Origin: Trebonia sp963811335 | Lineage (GTDB): Bacteria; Actinomycetota; Actinomycetes; Streptosporangiales; Streptosporangiaceae | Assembly (NCBI GenBank): GCA_963811335.1 | Contig: CAWERB010000030.1 | Coordinates: forward strand, 124,001 to 188,000 | Length of the DNA stretch: 64,000 nucleotides | Reading direction: 5' to 3' | Shown here: in pieces, positions 49,149-58,812 of the stretch | Numbering within the stretch: the first letter of the stretch is position 1 | Layout of the letters: every line of letters starts with the position of its first letter | Notes under the pieces: model-generated | What the model saw: only the letters and a program-made list of their open reading frames with translations | Told to the model about the DNA's origin: nothing | Databases searched by the model: none | Translations under genes and position numbers: made by a program

Positions 49149-49290
49149 GGCCAGTTGCCGGACGGGCACGGAGAAAGCGGCCTCTTCCCCGGGCGAGGCG
49201 GACCGTGGTGCCTGAACGAGGACGGCGGCGCGGGAACGGGGCGGAGCGTAGCGACCGCCGCAACCGGCGGCAGGCCCTAAGATCGGGCGC

Positions 49291-49872
49291 GTGAGATGGG
49301 ACGCGGACTCCAGGTCTGGCCGGCGCCGGGGACGGGCCCGGCGGGCGGCGCGGGCCGCGGCGGCAGTCTGCTGCGCCGTGCCGCTGGCCGGCTGCGGGCT
49401 CTTCTCCTCTGGAGTCACCGTGACCTCGCCGAGTGTGATGACCGTGACCAGCGAGGTGTTCCCGCACAACACGATGCCTAGCCGGTTCACCTGCGGCGCG
49501 CGCACGATGTCGCCGCCGCTCACCTGGGCCGGCGCGCCGGCGCGCACCCAGTCGATCGCGATCGTATTCGACGACGCCGACGCGCCGATCACGCCGTACG
49601 TGTACTGGGTGGTGTTCGATATCGGGCCGGGGACCTCGGCGCTGCTAGAGGGGCAACTGCCGCCGGGTGCGCGCCAGGCGCGCGGCACGGCCGGCTATGA
49701 CCGCTACGACGCGCCGTGCCCGGGGCCCGGGGGGCACGGTTACCGGTTCACCGTGTACGCACTCAACACCGTGCTGAAACTGCCGAACGGGACGTCGCTG
49801 GTGTCGGCGTGGCAGGCGATCGCCGCGGCGACCATCGGCCGAGGCCGGCTCCCGGTCAACGCGGCATCGTGA
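49291..49872 (+). CDS. YbhB/YbcL-family (PEBP-like) lipoprotein
   Basis: This 193-residue protein begins with an Arg-rich signal and a lipobox LAGC, so it is membrane-anchored outside. The rest is the phosphatidylethanolamine-binding protein fold: FTCGARTMSPPLTWAGAP, IVFDDADAP and the C-terminal GHGYRFTVYALN. The ligand pocket residues Asp and His are present. The role of bacterial secreted forms is not known. GTG 49291 is the first start in the frame that gives a proper signal peptide. Confidence 0.85.
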   Translation: MRWDADSRSGRRRGRARRAARAAAAVCCAVPLAGCGLFSSGVTVTSPSVMTVTSEVFPHNTMPSRFTCGARTMSPPLTWAGAPARTQSIAIVFDDADAPITPYVYWVVFDIGPGTSALLEGQLPPGARQARGTAGYDRYDAPCPGPGGHGYRFTVYALNTVLKLPNGTSLVSAWQAIAAATIGRGRLPVNAAS

Positions 49873-49968
49873 GCCGCCGCGAACGCGTCGGGGCGCTTTG
49901 TCCATAAGTGTCCCACCTTGCGGTCATCCCGGGTGAAGTTTCGCGATTCGCCGGACAGGTCAGCATAC

Positions 49969-49991
49969 GGTTGGTAACAATCTTACGAACC
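49969..49991. promoter_or_regulatory. Near-palindrome upstream of the disordered-protein gene
   Basis: GGTTGGTAA (49969-49977) and TTACGAACC (49983-49991) match at eight of nine positions around a five-base spacer. It lies about 110 bases before the ATG at 50098 in a relatively AT-rich stretch, so it could be an operator or promoter element. Confidence 0.3.
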
Positions 49992-50097
49992 AGTGACTGC
50001 TTTAGGGTGCTCGCGACAACGGGGGAGGCTCGCGTACATGGCCGCGCGTGCTTCGCTAGCGCCAACGCCAGGCCGTGCTGTGCCGGGTGGTGTTGCA

Positions 50098-52569
50098 TGT
50101 CGTTCTTGAGTCGTAAACCTGGACGGCCGGGCAGTCGCGGAAGCGACGATGAGTACGACTATGACGATTACGCAGCGGACGGCTATCAGAGCGCCGAGGA
50201 CGGCTGGTCGCCGGGCGAGTACTTCTCCCCCGAGGGCATCAAGGGCCGCTGGGCCGGAGAGCAGCCCGATGGCCGCGCCGGCGGCCGGGGACAGCGCGGT
50301 CCTGACTCCGCGGTAGACCGTGATCCCTTTGAGGCGGGCCGCGACCCCTTCGACAACGCCTTCGACAGCCCCGGCAACGGCGGCCGCGGTAACAGCGCCC
50401 CCCGGGGCGGTTACGGAGCGGACGAGTACGCGGCCGGCGCCTACGACCTGCCCGAGGGCGCCGACGATGACCGGCAAGAGCGCGGCCGCCGGCGTCGCCG
50501 GGACCGGGAAGACCGCGGTGAGCGCACCGGCATCCTGCCGCGGCTGCGCCGGGACCGCGGCGAGGACATCTGGCCGGACGACGGCATCTCCGACGAGGAC
50601 TACTGGGCATCGGTCGCGGCTGACCGGCCGCTCAACGGGGCCGACTCGCCGCTCGACGACAAGCGCGGCCCGGCCGGCGCTCCCCGGCGCCCCGCGGATG
50701 CCCGGCCCGGCAACCAGCGCGGTGAGCCGCGCGGGCCCGACCAGCGCGGACCCGACCAGCGCGGCGGCGACCAGCGCGGACCCGACCAGCGCGGCGGCGA
50801 CCAGCGCGGCGGCGACCAGCGCGGCGTGACCGGGCGACTCGGGCCGCCGCCAGGTCTCGCTGGCGACTACAAGCCGGGCGGCATGGCCGGCAGCGGCCCC
50901 ATGCGCAGCATCGGCCAGTCCGGCGGCAGCCGGGCCAGCGGCGGTCAGCTCGCCCTCGGGCAGCCCGGCAACGGCAGCCGGGCCAACAGCGGCCCCATGC
51001 CCGCCCGCCCAGGTACCGGCCCCATGCCCGCCCGCCCGGGGACCGGTTCCACCCCCGCGCGGCCGGCGGCCGACCTCACCAGGTCCAGCGGCGGTCAGCT
51101 CGCCGTCGGGCAGCCCGGCAACGGCAGCCGGGCCAACAGCGGCCCCATGCCCGCCCGCCCGGGGACCGGCCCCATGCCCGCCCGCCCGGGGACCGGCCCC
51201 ATGCCCGCACGGCCGGCGACCGGGCCCGCCCTTACCCGCCCCGCCACCGGGCCGACCCCCACCGTCGGTGTCACCGCCTCCCGGCCCCCCACCGGGCAGA
51301 GCGGCATGCGGCCCGGGCCGGGCACGGGGGCGAGCCCCGCCTGGCCGGGCCAGGCGCAGCGGCCCGGCTCCGGATCCGGTGGGTTCCCGCAGTCCCCGCC
51401 GCGGCCCTCGTTCCAGCCGAACGGCTTCCAGCCGAACTAGACGGCGGCTCCGCCGGCGGACGCCAGCAGGACCGCGGTGACTGGGGCGACCGGACCGAGC
51501 GCATCGAGCGGGTCAACGCCTCCGGGTACCCCGATCAGCGGCCAAGCGGCCGCGGGCCCGGCGGCCCGGGCGCGAGCGGGCCATCAGGTGCGCCCGCACG
51601 CGGCCGGGACGACAGCGGCGGATGGCGAACGCCGGACCGCCGCGAGGCCGACCGCCGCGAAGGCAACCGTGATTCGGGCGCCTGGGCCCGCCCATGGCGG
51701 GGCGCCGGCGTGGAGCGGCACCGACGATGACCCGCTGACCAGCCAGGCGTACTCACGCTCTGCGGTCACCGAGAATGACGGCCGTTCCTACCGGGTGGCC
51801 GCGCGCCGCTCACAGGCGCAGGCGATGCTGACCGAGCAGGCCGAGACCTTCATCACCGGGCAGTACCAGACCGGCCACACCGGCGACTACCCCACCGCTA
51901 GCTTCCAGCCCGCGGAGCAGCGGACCGGCGAGTACCGGCAGTACCGGGGCGACGCGCCCGCCGCGGCCGGCTATCCGGCCGGCGGCGGCCGCCCGGCCTA
52001 CAACGGCCAGGACAGCCGCCAGGTCGCAGGGCAGGAGGCCCGCGCCATCAGCGGTCCCGCGGGCACCGGAGCTGCGGCGGCCGGCTGGCCCGCACAGCCC
52101 GGCGGGCAGTACGACGGACAGCGGCAGCCGCAGCAACAGCGCCCGCAGGCGCAGTCCCGGCCGCCCGCGCCGCTCCGCGGTGCCCCTTTCCGCGCCCGTC
52201 CCCGCTTCCGCGCCCGTTCCCGCGGGCAACGGGCCTGCCACTGGATCCTTCCCCGCCGTGCAGCCTGGCGGCGGGGTCCCGGCCAAGGGCGGCCTCAACC
52301 CGTACGACGTGGCGATCACCGGCTCCTACCCGTATCCGGGCCAGGCCTTTCCCGCCACCCAGTCCGGGCCGGCGCAGTCCGGGCCGTCACAGTCCGGGCC
52401 GTCAGTCGGGCCGGCGCAGGCGGGCGCCGATGACCCGTACTACCGGCCGCTGCCGCCGAACGGGTACCCGTCCGGCGGTGGTGACCAGGGCCGGAGCGAA
52501 CCCGCCAGGGCCGGCTACGGCGAGAGCTACAGCAACGGCTACCAGGACCCCCGCGACAGGCGCTACTGA
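50098..52569 (+). CDS. Large intrinsically disordered repeat protein, three frame breaks
   Basis: MSFLSRKPGRPGSRGSDDEY begins an acidic Tyr/Asp-rich segment (DDEYDYDDYAADGY), then basic REDRG tracts, then DQRGG and PMPARPGTG repeats. The first frame ends at 51440, but composition continues to 52569 by switching frame near 51,430 (GRQQDRGDWGDRTERIERV), 51,690 (GTDDDPLTSQAYSRSAVTE) and 52,170 (LNPYDVAITGSYPYPGQ). The joined protein would have ~820 residues and no folded domain. The ATG at 50098 is preferred to 49908 because the earlier part looks non-coding. I do not recognise a family; such proteins are sometimes mislabelled IF-2. Confidence 0.6.
50739..51215 (+). repeat. Internal tandem and direct repeats of the disordered protein gene
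   Basis: A 15-bp unit (GACCAGCGCGG plus four bases, 50739-50825) encodes DQRGG/DQRGP. Two ~110-base direct copies at about 50,935 and 51,085 encode GGQLA(L/V)GQPGNGSRANSG followed by PMPARPGTG units. Their near identity suggests recent duplication. Confidence 0.75.
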
Positions 52570-52613
52570 CCGCCCGTCCCCGACCACGCGTCATCCTCGG
52601 GCAAACTTGAGTC

Positions 52614-53387
52614 GTGCCCGAGGGTGACGTTGTCTGGAACACCGCGCAGCGGCTGCACGCGGCCCTCGCCGGGCAGATGCTGACCCGCAGCGACTTCCGC
52701 GTGCCGCGCTACGCCACCGTCAGCCTCGCCGGCCAGACGGTCACAGACGCCGTGTCCCGCGGCAAGCACCTGCTGATCCGCACCGACCGCGGGCTCACCG
52801 TGCACACGCACCTGAAGATGGAAGGCGCCTGGCGGATCCAGCCGGCCGGCAGCTTCAGGGACAGCCACCGGCTGCGGGTGCTGCTTGCCAACGCCGAGTG
52901 GCTCGCCGCCGGGTACCAGCTCGGCATCACCGAGGTGCTCAAGACCTCACGAGAAGAGCAGGTCATCGGGCACCTGGGCCCCGACCTGCTCGGACCTGAC
53001 TGGAACCCGGCCGCGGCGGTGGAACGCCTCGTCCGCTCCCCCGTCCGGCCCGTCGGCGAGGCGCTGCTCGACCAGCGGAACCTCGCCGGCCTGGGGACGG
53101 TCTACATGGCGGAAACGCTGTTCCTGCGCGGTGTCGACCCGTCGCGGCCCGTCGGCTCGGTCGAGGACCTGGACGCCCTGGTGGGCCTCGGGCAGCGGCT
53201 GCTTGACGCGAACAAGGAACGGCTCGGGCACGTCACCACCGGGGACGCCAGGCCGGGCCGGGAGAACTGGGTGTACGGGCGCGCGGGACGGCCGTGCCGG
53301 CGCTGCGGGACGTTGATCAGGCGGGGCGAGGCGGGGCCGCCGGGCCAGGAGCGGGTCAGGTTCTGGTGCCCCAACTGCCAGCGATAG
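52614..53387 (+). CDS. Fpg/Nei-family DNA glycosylase (Nei2-like)
   Basis: This is a 257-residue protein. The mature N-terminus PEGDVVWNTAQRL carries the catalytic Pro2 and Glu3, and the conserved Lys is in SRGKHLLI. The helix-two-turn-helix is DQRNLAGLGTVYMAE (RNLAGLGTVYMAE in the conserved place). The C-terminal zinc finger has CRRC and CPNC. The enzyme excises oxidised pyrimidines and cuts the abasic site (endonuclease VIII activity). GTG 52614 is fixed by the catalytic Pro2. Confidence 0.92.
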   Translation: MPEGDVVWNTAQRLHAALAGQMLTRSDFRVPRYATVSLAGQTVTDAVSRGKHLLIRTDRGLTVHTHLKMEGAWRIQPAGSFRDSHRLRVLLANAEWLAAGYQLGITEVLKTSREEQVIGHLGPDLLGPDWNPAAAVERLVRSPVRPVGEALLDQRNLAGLGTVYMAETLFLRGVDPSRPVGSVEDLDALVGLGQRLLDANKERLGHVTTGDARPGRENWVYGRAGRPCRRCGTLIRRGEAGPPGQERVRFWCPNCQR

Positions 53388-53592
53388 CGTCCCGGTGCGG
53401 GGCCCTGGCCAGGGCGTGTGGCAGCCCTCATCTTGGTGTTACCGCTTACTCGGTGCCTGTGACAGAAGACGTGATGCGCGTTACCTGTTACAACGAACAC
53501 ACCTGCTGAGTGAGTGGTAGGCGGATAGGCAAGAAACTGGTTACCCGTTGCCTGCTACGAACCGACACTTCGGTGGGCCGACCCCGCTTGGG

Positions 53593-54249
53593 TCAGTCTA
53601 GCTCTACCAGGTCCGTCTTGTTCGCCTGGTTGATCGCCTGCTTGACCTGCTGTGCGAACTCGCCGATGCGGTCGATGGCATCCCACTGCTCACGGCGCGG
53701 CAGGCCGTAATCGGTAACCTCGACGACGTCATAGCCGAGCAGTTCGATTTCCTCCACCTTCAGGCCCTTGTCGCTGAAGCTTTCCTTCTTCCGCTCGATT
53801 TTCTTAACCTGCCGGTATCGCACCCAGGCGTCGCCGCTCTCGTACACGCTCACGTCGTCCGCGCGCAGCGGAACCGCCCTCGCGGCCTGCTCCAGCTTGG
53901 GGATCGCGTCGTCCTTGAGCACGAGCAACTCCGGTATGGACAGCATGCGGGTCCGGCCGCTGAGGTCTACGATCTCGGCCCGGGCCTGCTGGTTGGTCCT
54001 GGAGATCCGCAGCGCGAGCTGCTCGTCCTCATCCAGGATCTCCGCGATCTTGTCCCGGCATTCCTGGACCGTGTACTGGCGCGTGCTGGCCTTCTCGGTG
54101 CCGGGGTCGGGCCGGTAGGCATTGTCGCCCTCCAGGACCGAGGTGCGGTAGGTGCGCCGCTCAGCACCGGCCAGGCTGAGCCGGCCGGTCCAGGCCTGCA
54201 GGTCCGCAGCCAGCTTCTTGCGCCTGTTAAAGGCATCACCCAAAGTCAT
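53593..54249 (-). CDS. Conserved hypothetical protein, possibly DIP1984/septicolysin-like
   Basis: The 218-residue protein is mostly helical and charged. The pattern FNRRKKLAADLQAWTGRL, EGD, then ALRISRTNQQARAEI and RTRMLSIPELLVLKDDAI resembles the DIP1984 family (also called septicolysin), but the match is by memory of the pattern. The C-terminal ~90 residues (KVEEIELLGYDVVEVTDYGLP) are additional. ATG 54249 follows no strong ribosome-binding site; the upstream frame is open but low-complexity. There is no signal or membrane segment. Confidence 0.6.
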   Translation of the reverse strand: MTLGDAFNRRKKLAADLQAWTGRLSLAGAERRTYRTSVLEGDNAYRPDPGTEKASTRQYTVQECRDKIAEILDEDEQLALRISRTNQQARAEIVDLSGRTRMLSIPELLVLKDDAIPKLEQAARAVPLRADDVSVYESGDAWVRYRQVKKIERKKESFSDKGLKVEEIELLGYDVVEVTDYGLPRREQWDAIDRIGEFAQQVKQAINQANKTDLVELD

Positions 54250-54458
54250 CGCCACGAACCGGAACAATACCGGCGACCGTACCCCGTCGCCACGCGAATA
54301 CCACTGGCGCTGCCGCCGGGCCCGCCAGGGCGGGAACGGGCCGGGTTCTGGTGCCCGGGCGGTCAGCGGTAAGCAGCGCTGGGCCGGCGGACCCGCCGGC
54401 TGCCAGTTTGATCGCGTCTCACGCGATAACCTGAGCGTTTGCTGGATATTCTCGGCAT

Positions 54459-55233
54459 ATGGACTGGAGCCTTTTCGGCTGTGCCCGCAAGGGGCACGTG
54501 ACGTACGCGCCAAGCGAGCGGGAACTGCGGGAACGGCTAGTCGCGCCGACCGCGGCGGGGCCGGCCTGGCGGTGCCTGCGCTGCGGCGCGTTCGCAACCG
54601 GCGAACCGCACGGCAGCGGCCCCGCGTCGGGGGCTCCGCTGGTGCGCCGGGGTAAGGAGCTGCGCAGCGAGCTGCTTCTCCGGGTCTTCGCCGTTGAGCG
54701 TTTCCTCCGGTTCCTCGTCCTGGGTGCCGCCGCCTACGGCGTATGGCGGTTCCGGTACGACCAGGCCGGCGTCCAGCGCGCGTTCAACGATGCCCTGCCG
54801 GCCATCCGTGACCTGTACCGGGGCCTCGGGTTCGACGTGACGCACTCCAAGCTGCTCGGGCTGATCCAGCACTCGTTCACGCTCAATCCGCGCACGCTGC
54901 TGTACCTGGCGATCGGCCTGGCCGTTTACGCGATCATCGAACTGATCGAAGCCGTCGGGCTCTGGCTGGGGCAGCGCTGGGGCGAGTATTTCGCCATGAT
55001 CGCGACCTCGGTCTTCCTTCCTTATGAGGTCTATGACCTGACGGTAAAGGTCACCTGGCTGCGGCTCGGGGCATTCCTGGTGAACTTGCTGCTCGTGGCC
55101 TACCTGGTCTGGACGAAGCGGCTCTTCGGCGTGCGCGGCGGCAAGCAGGCCTATGACGCCCGGCTGCGGGCCGAATCGGTCATCGAGGTGGAGCAGGCGG
55201 CGATGATGGCCGCGCGGCCCGGGACGGCGTTAG
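54459..55233 (+). CDS. DUF2127 family membrane protein with N-terminal zinc ribbon, C-terminal frame uncertain
   Basis: Residues 1-50 carry Cys8, His12 and CLRC, a likely zinc ribbon. Four membrane helices follow (RFLRFLVLGAAAYGVWRF, LLYLAIGLAVYAIIELIEAV, YFAMIATSVFLPYEVYDL, FLVNLLLVAYLVWTKRLF), the DUF2127 layout. Function is unknown. In frame the gene would run antisense across the whole end of the GH27 gene to 55970. A one-base shift near 55,220 gives a stop at 55231-55233 directly after the family's last segment, so I use that end. Confidence 0.75.
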
Positions 55234-55345
55234 CTCAGCACCGCCTCCTCGGGCGTGATAAGGTAGCACGCCGCCCGTTCGGACGCTGGTTCACTTCCCG
55301 GCGCCGTGATAGCGTTCAGCGCAGCGGTGCGGTCAAGCCGCACCG

Positions 55346-56494
55346 TCAGGCCTCCTTGATTCGCACGAGCGTCGTCTGCCCCTCCTCGATGGTGACGGAA
55401 ACTTCGTCGAAGGTCGTCGTCGCTCCGGTCCACACGTCATGGCCGCTGGCCTGCGCGGTGGTTATCCCGAGCTGGGCGAGGGCGAAGCGCCCGGTGCTCG
55501 TGCCCGGGCCCAGGTTGACGAACAGCACCGCGGTCCCTCCGGCCGGATCGGGTTTCATCAGCGCCGTGATGTGCCCGCTCGCGATCATCGCCGAGCACTG
55601 CGCTCCGCTCTGGTCGAGAGCGATCATGTGCGGGTTCTTCAGGGTCGCCAGCGCATCGGGCGGCAGCGCGCCGATGTCGGCGGAGATGAGCAGCGGGCTG
55701 GCTTCCATCGCCCAGACGGACAGCTGGTTGCGCAGGTCGGACAGGGTCCATCCGCTGGCCGGGAAATTCGGTGCGACCATGTCCAGGTCGTTCCAGTGTC
55801 CGGGCCCCGCGAAGGAATGCAGGGGCAAGACCGCCGCCAGGTGGCTCAGGATCATCGGGGACGCGTTCTCGGGCGTCAGCGGGTTTTCATCATGGGCGAC
55901 CCGCCACATGTGCGCGAATTCCGCGGATGCCCGGACGGCCGGGAGGAAGCTCGGCCTGCCGATCTGGTGAATGGGCAGTTCCTGGGAGTACACGACGTCC
56001 GGGTTGTGCCGCCGCAGGCACGCGCCGAACTCGCGGAAGTGCTCCGTCAGGGTCTCCGGGCTCGTGCCCGCGGGCAGCCCGCCGCAGTCATCGACCTTGA
56101 CGAAGTCGACCCCCCAGGCCGCGAAAGTCGCCGCGTCCTGGTCGTAGTGCTCCCAGCTCGCGGGCAAGTTCTGGCAGGTCCTGGTGCCGATCGCGGTGTA
56201 AAGGCCGAACCTCAGGCCGAGGGCGTGAACCTGGTCGGCGAGCCAGCCGATCCCGCGCGGGAACTTCGCGGCGTCCCCGGTGAGCTCGCCCCGGGCGGTC
56301 CGCTGCCCGGCCATCCACCCGTCATCGAGGTTGACGCACGTGTAGCCCGCCGCGGCCAGCCCCGAGCTGACCAGCAGCTCCGCCTGCCTGACGACCTCGG
56401 ACTCGGTGATGGCAGTCCGGAACTGGTACCAGGTGTTGTATCCCATGACCGGCCGCGACGGCGGCCAGTCACTTGTCGGGACGGCGCCAGACAT
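55346..56494 (-). CDS. Glycoside hydrolase family 27 protein (alpha-galactosidase-like)
   Basis: This is a 382-residue protein without a signal peptide. The barrel motifs are GYNTWYQF, VNLDDGWM and VKVDDCGG, with Asp135 in K-x-D-x-C as expected nucleophile. The acid/base is probably Asp202 in MWRVAHDE, by analogy with human GLA. GPGHWNDLDM is the other family block. Cytosolic location suggests cleavage of an imported galactoside or N-acetylgalactosaminide. It overlaps the nitrilase-like gene by 26 bases and is translated after it. Confidence 0.88.
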   Translation of the reverse strand: MSGAVPTSDWPPSRPVMGYNTWYQFRTAITESEVVRQAELLVSSGLAAAGYTCVNLDDGWMAGQRTARGELTGDAAKFPRGIGWLADQVHALGLRFGLYTAIGTRTCQNLPASWEHYDQDAATFAAWGVDFVKVDDCGGLPAGTSPETLTEHFREFGACLRRHNPDVVYSQELPIHQIGRPSFLPAVRASAEFAHMWRVAHDENPLTPENASPMILSHLAAVLPLHSFAGPGHWNDLDMVAPNFPASGWTLSDLRNQLSVWAMEASPLLISADIGALPPDALATLKNPHMIALDQSGAQCSAMIASGHITALMKPDPAGGTAVLFVNLGPGTSTGRFALAQLGITTAQASGHDVWTGATTTFDEVSVTIEEGQTTLVRIKEA

Positions 56495-57536
56495 CGCGTT
56501 CGTGCATGAGCTCGATTTGCCGCTCGATCACCTCGCGGCGGTATTCCTGGTGACCGTAGGGGGCGCGGTCCAGGTACAGGTTCTTGGGGTAGACCGGCTG
56601 CTCGTAGATGAGCTGGTACTGCTCGGTGGTGAGGTCCTTGACCCAGTTGTCCCACTGCGCGCCGGCCCGGAACTGGCGCAGCGCCTGCACGTCGACGGTC
56701 CCGGCGACCCAGGAGGACCCGGCGCTGTAGTCGTGCCGTCCGATGATCTGACCGCGGTAGTCGATCACGGCCGAGCCGCCGCCGAAGGTGTCGATCGGTA
56801 TGTCCGAGTCGGTGTGCAGGTAGTACGTGCCCACGTTGCAGGCGATCAGGTAGAAGTTGTTATCGAGCGCGCGGGCCCGGTTCTGTACCTCGAACAGGCC
56901 GTTGCCGACGTGCGGGTGCGGGTACGGGCCGCGGTAGACGACCTCGGCGCCGTTCATGGCCAGGCCGCGCGCGTTCTCCGGGTAGGAGCCCTCGTTGGCC
57001 ATCAGGAACCCGAGGCGGCCGATCTCGGTGTCGGCAACCGGGTAGAACGCGTCGAGGTTGCGGCCGTACAGTTCGATCCACTTGTCCCACACGTTGTGCG
57101 GTGTCACCGAGTGCTCCACCGGGAGCAGCGGCACCACCTTGTGGTGCCGCAGGATGACCTCGCCTTCTGGTGACAGGATGAACCCGACGTTGAAGAACCG
57201 TCCGGGGAACTCCGGGTGACGCGCCTTGGCCTGGGCCATCAGGTACGCGTTCCACTGCCGCGCCAGCGCGCCGAGCGCCTCGGTCTCCGGCCCGGGGATA
57301 TCGATGGCGCACTCGCGGGCGAACTCCTCGTGGTCCAGGTCAAGAACCTCGTCATTGAACCCCTGCAGGGCCCCTTCCGGTATGGCGATGAGCCTGACCG
57401 GCAGGTCCAGGCTGGACAGCCAGGACGCGGCCTTGATCAGGTGCGCCAGGTGCTCGATGTTCACGCTGATCTCTTCGCGCCGCCGGATGCCTCGCATCGT
57501 GGGCACCAGGCCAAGCGCCTGATACGGCTCGATCAC
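56469..57536 (-). CDS. Nitrilase-superfamily protein lacking the catalytic cysteine
   Basis: The 355-residue protein has the carbon-nitrogen hydrolase fold. Two triad residues are present, Glu54 in AIPEGALQ and Lys133 in LRHHKVVPL. The third site, normally Cys in GxxIC(Y/W)(D/E)xxFPE, reads GFLMANEGSYPE, so Ala180 replaces the nucleophile (codon GCC). All surrounding landmarks align, so this is a real substitution and not misalignment. It is probably non-catalytic or uses another residue. It is the first gene of a coupled pair with GH27. Confidence 0.85.
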   Translation of the reverse strand: MIEPYQALGLVPTMRGIRRREEISVNIEHLAHLIKAASWLSSLDLPVRLIAIPEGALQGFNDEVLDLDHEEFARECAIDIPGPETEALGALARQWNAYLMAQAKARHPEFPGRFFNVGFILSPEGEVILRHHKVVPLLPVEHSVTPHNVWDKWIELYGRNLDAFYPVADTEIGRLGFLMANEGSYPENARGLAMNGAEVVYRGPYPHPHVGNGLFEVQNRARALDNNFYLIACNVGTYYLHTDSDIPIDTFGGGSAVIDYRGQIIGRHDYSAGSSWVAGTVDVQALRQFRAGAQWDNWVKDLTTEQYQLIYEQPVYPKNLYLDRAPYGHQEYRREVIERQIELMHERDVWRRPDK

Positions 57537-57957
57537 GGCTCACCTCCTATCCGCTCTGAACGTAGCCGAGCGCCGCCGCTAGCGCGAGAGGCCACTACGA
57601 ACAACTAGGAACACTCGGTTTGCGGCAGCAAATCCGGTTGACGGCACGCGAAAGGTTCCTAACGCTGCGACAGCGGTGAGCCCCGGGGGCTCGCTAGGGG
57701 TCAGCGGCGATGGCCGGGAATCGGGCGGGAAGCTGTCGATCAGGGGTTCCCGCACTCGGGAAAATGTCGTACTGGATCGATAGTGTTTTTGCAAGCAAGC
57801 GTGAGGCGGGCGGCGCTAGGGGCAGTGGCCGGACGGGCGTACAGGTTCGCCCTTGACCCACCCCGACCCAGGAGCGGACGGTGTGCCTGGAAATGCTCGC
57901 CTAGTGCACGGACGGAAGTGGCATGAACGCTAACAAGCACTCGAGTGCGGCGGATGA
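57537..57957. other. 420-base intergenic region
   Basis: It lies between the divergent nitrilase-like and LAGLIDADG genes. I see no gene or strong repeat. The 57,590-57,640 portion is relatively AT-rich and could hold the promoter for the minus-strand pair. Confidence 0.5.
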
Positions 57958-57963
57958 GTGGTT

Positions 57964-58782
57964 ATGGAGCAGACCGCTAGCGTAGCGCGATTCGACCTCA
58001 GCGCCCCGGCGAGCGCCTACGTGTTTGGCTTCATGCAGGCAGACGGCCATCACTACGCCGGGCGTGGGCAGAAAGGGCGCATCGGCGTGGAGATCAAGGC
58101 CGAGGACGCTGACCTTCTGCGGGCAATGCAGCGGGCGATTCCCTGGCGCACGACGATCACCTTTCGCACGAGGGCGACGAACTTCGCGGAATCCGCTGAG
58201 TCCGCCGTCCTGAACCTGTGCGCGCTGGAAGGGCGCACCCGTCTTCTCGAACTTGGGCTGCCTGTCGGCCGCAAGAGCGCGGTCATCGCCCCGCCGACCG
58301 AACCATTCAGCCACAGCGACTACCTCCGCGGCTTGTTCGACGCCGACGGTTCGGTAGGCTTCACCGCCACTGGGGTGCCGTTCCTGAGCATAGTCACCGC
58401 CAGCCCAGCGATCGCCGAGTTTGCCGCCGCCGAGATCCTCCGCGTCACGGGTGCTCGCCGCACAGTGCGGCCGAACAAACGTGACGGTGTAATGAACCTC
58501 ATGGTCGCCAATGATCCGGCTGCGATGCTCGCTCGCTGGCTGTATGAGGACGCATGCATCGCACTCGACCGGAAACTGTCTCCCGCGATGGCCGTCGCGG
58601 CATGGACACGCCCTGAGGGCATGCGTGCTCGGAGCACGCCGAAGCGTTGGACGGCAGCCGATGATGCAGTCGTCTTGCGGTTGCCCCAACACGAGGCCGC
58701 GCACCAGCTAGGCCGTACCGTCCGAAGCATCAAGATGCGACGGTGGCGGCTCGGACAGATCGTCACCGGCAAAGGCGGATGA
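57964..58782 (+). CDS. LAGLIDADG endonuclease with C-terminal Myb-like DNA-binding segment
   Basis: This is a 272-residue protein with two LAGLIDADG motifs, YVFGFMQADG (about 19-28) and YLRGLFDADG (about 120-129), each ending in the catalytic acidic residue. It is thus a single-chain, two-repeat homing-type endonuclease. The C-terminal ~45 residues (KRWTAADDAVVLRLPQHEAAHQL, GRTVRSIKMRRWRLG) look like a SANT/Myb helix-turn-helix. No intron or intein host is evident, so it is free-standing. ATG 57964 is used; GTG 57958 is also possible. It may be a mobile gene. Confidence 0.85.
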   Translation: MEQTASVARFDLSAPASAYVFGFMQADGHHYAGRGQKGRIGVEIKAEDADLLRAMQRAIPWRTTITFRTRATNFAESAESAVLNLCALEGRTRLLELGLPVGRKSAVIAPPTEPFSHSDYLRGLFDADGSVGFTATGVPFLSIVTASPAIAEFAAAEILRVTGARRTVRPNKRDGVMNLMVANDPAAMLARWLYEDACIALDRKLSPAMAVAAWTRPEGMRARSTPKRWTAADDAVVLRLPQHEAAHQLGRTVRSIKMRRWRLGQIVTGKGG

Positions 58783-58812
58783 ACCAGCGGTCCAGAAGGG
58801 GACACTGACAGC

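Noticed and set aside
54459..55970. 503-residue extension of the DUF2127 protein
   Set aside because: Everything after about residue 255 is antisense to the GH27 coding sequence.
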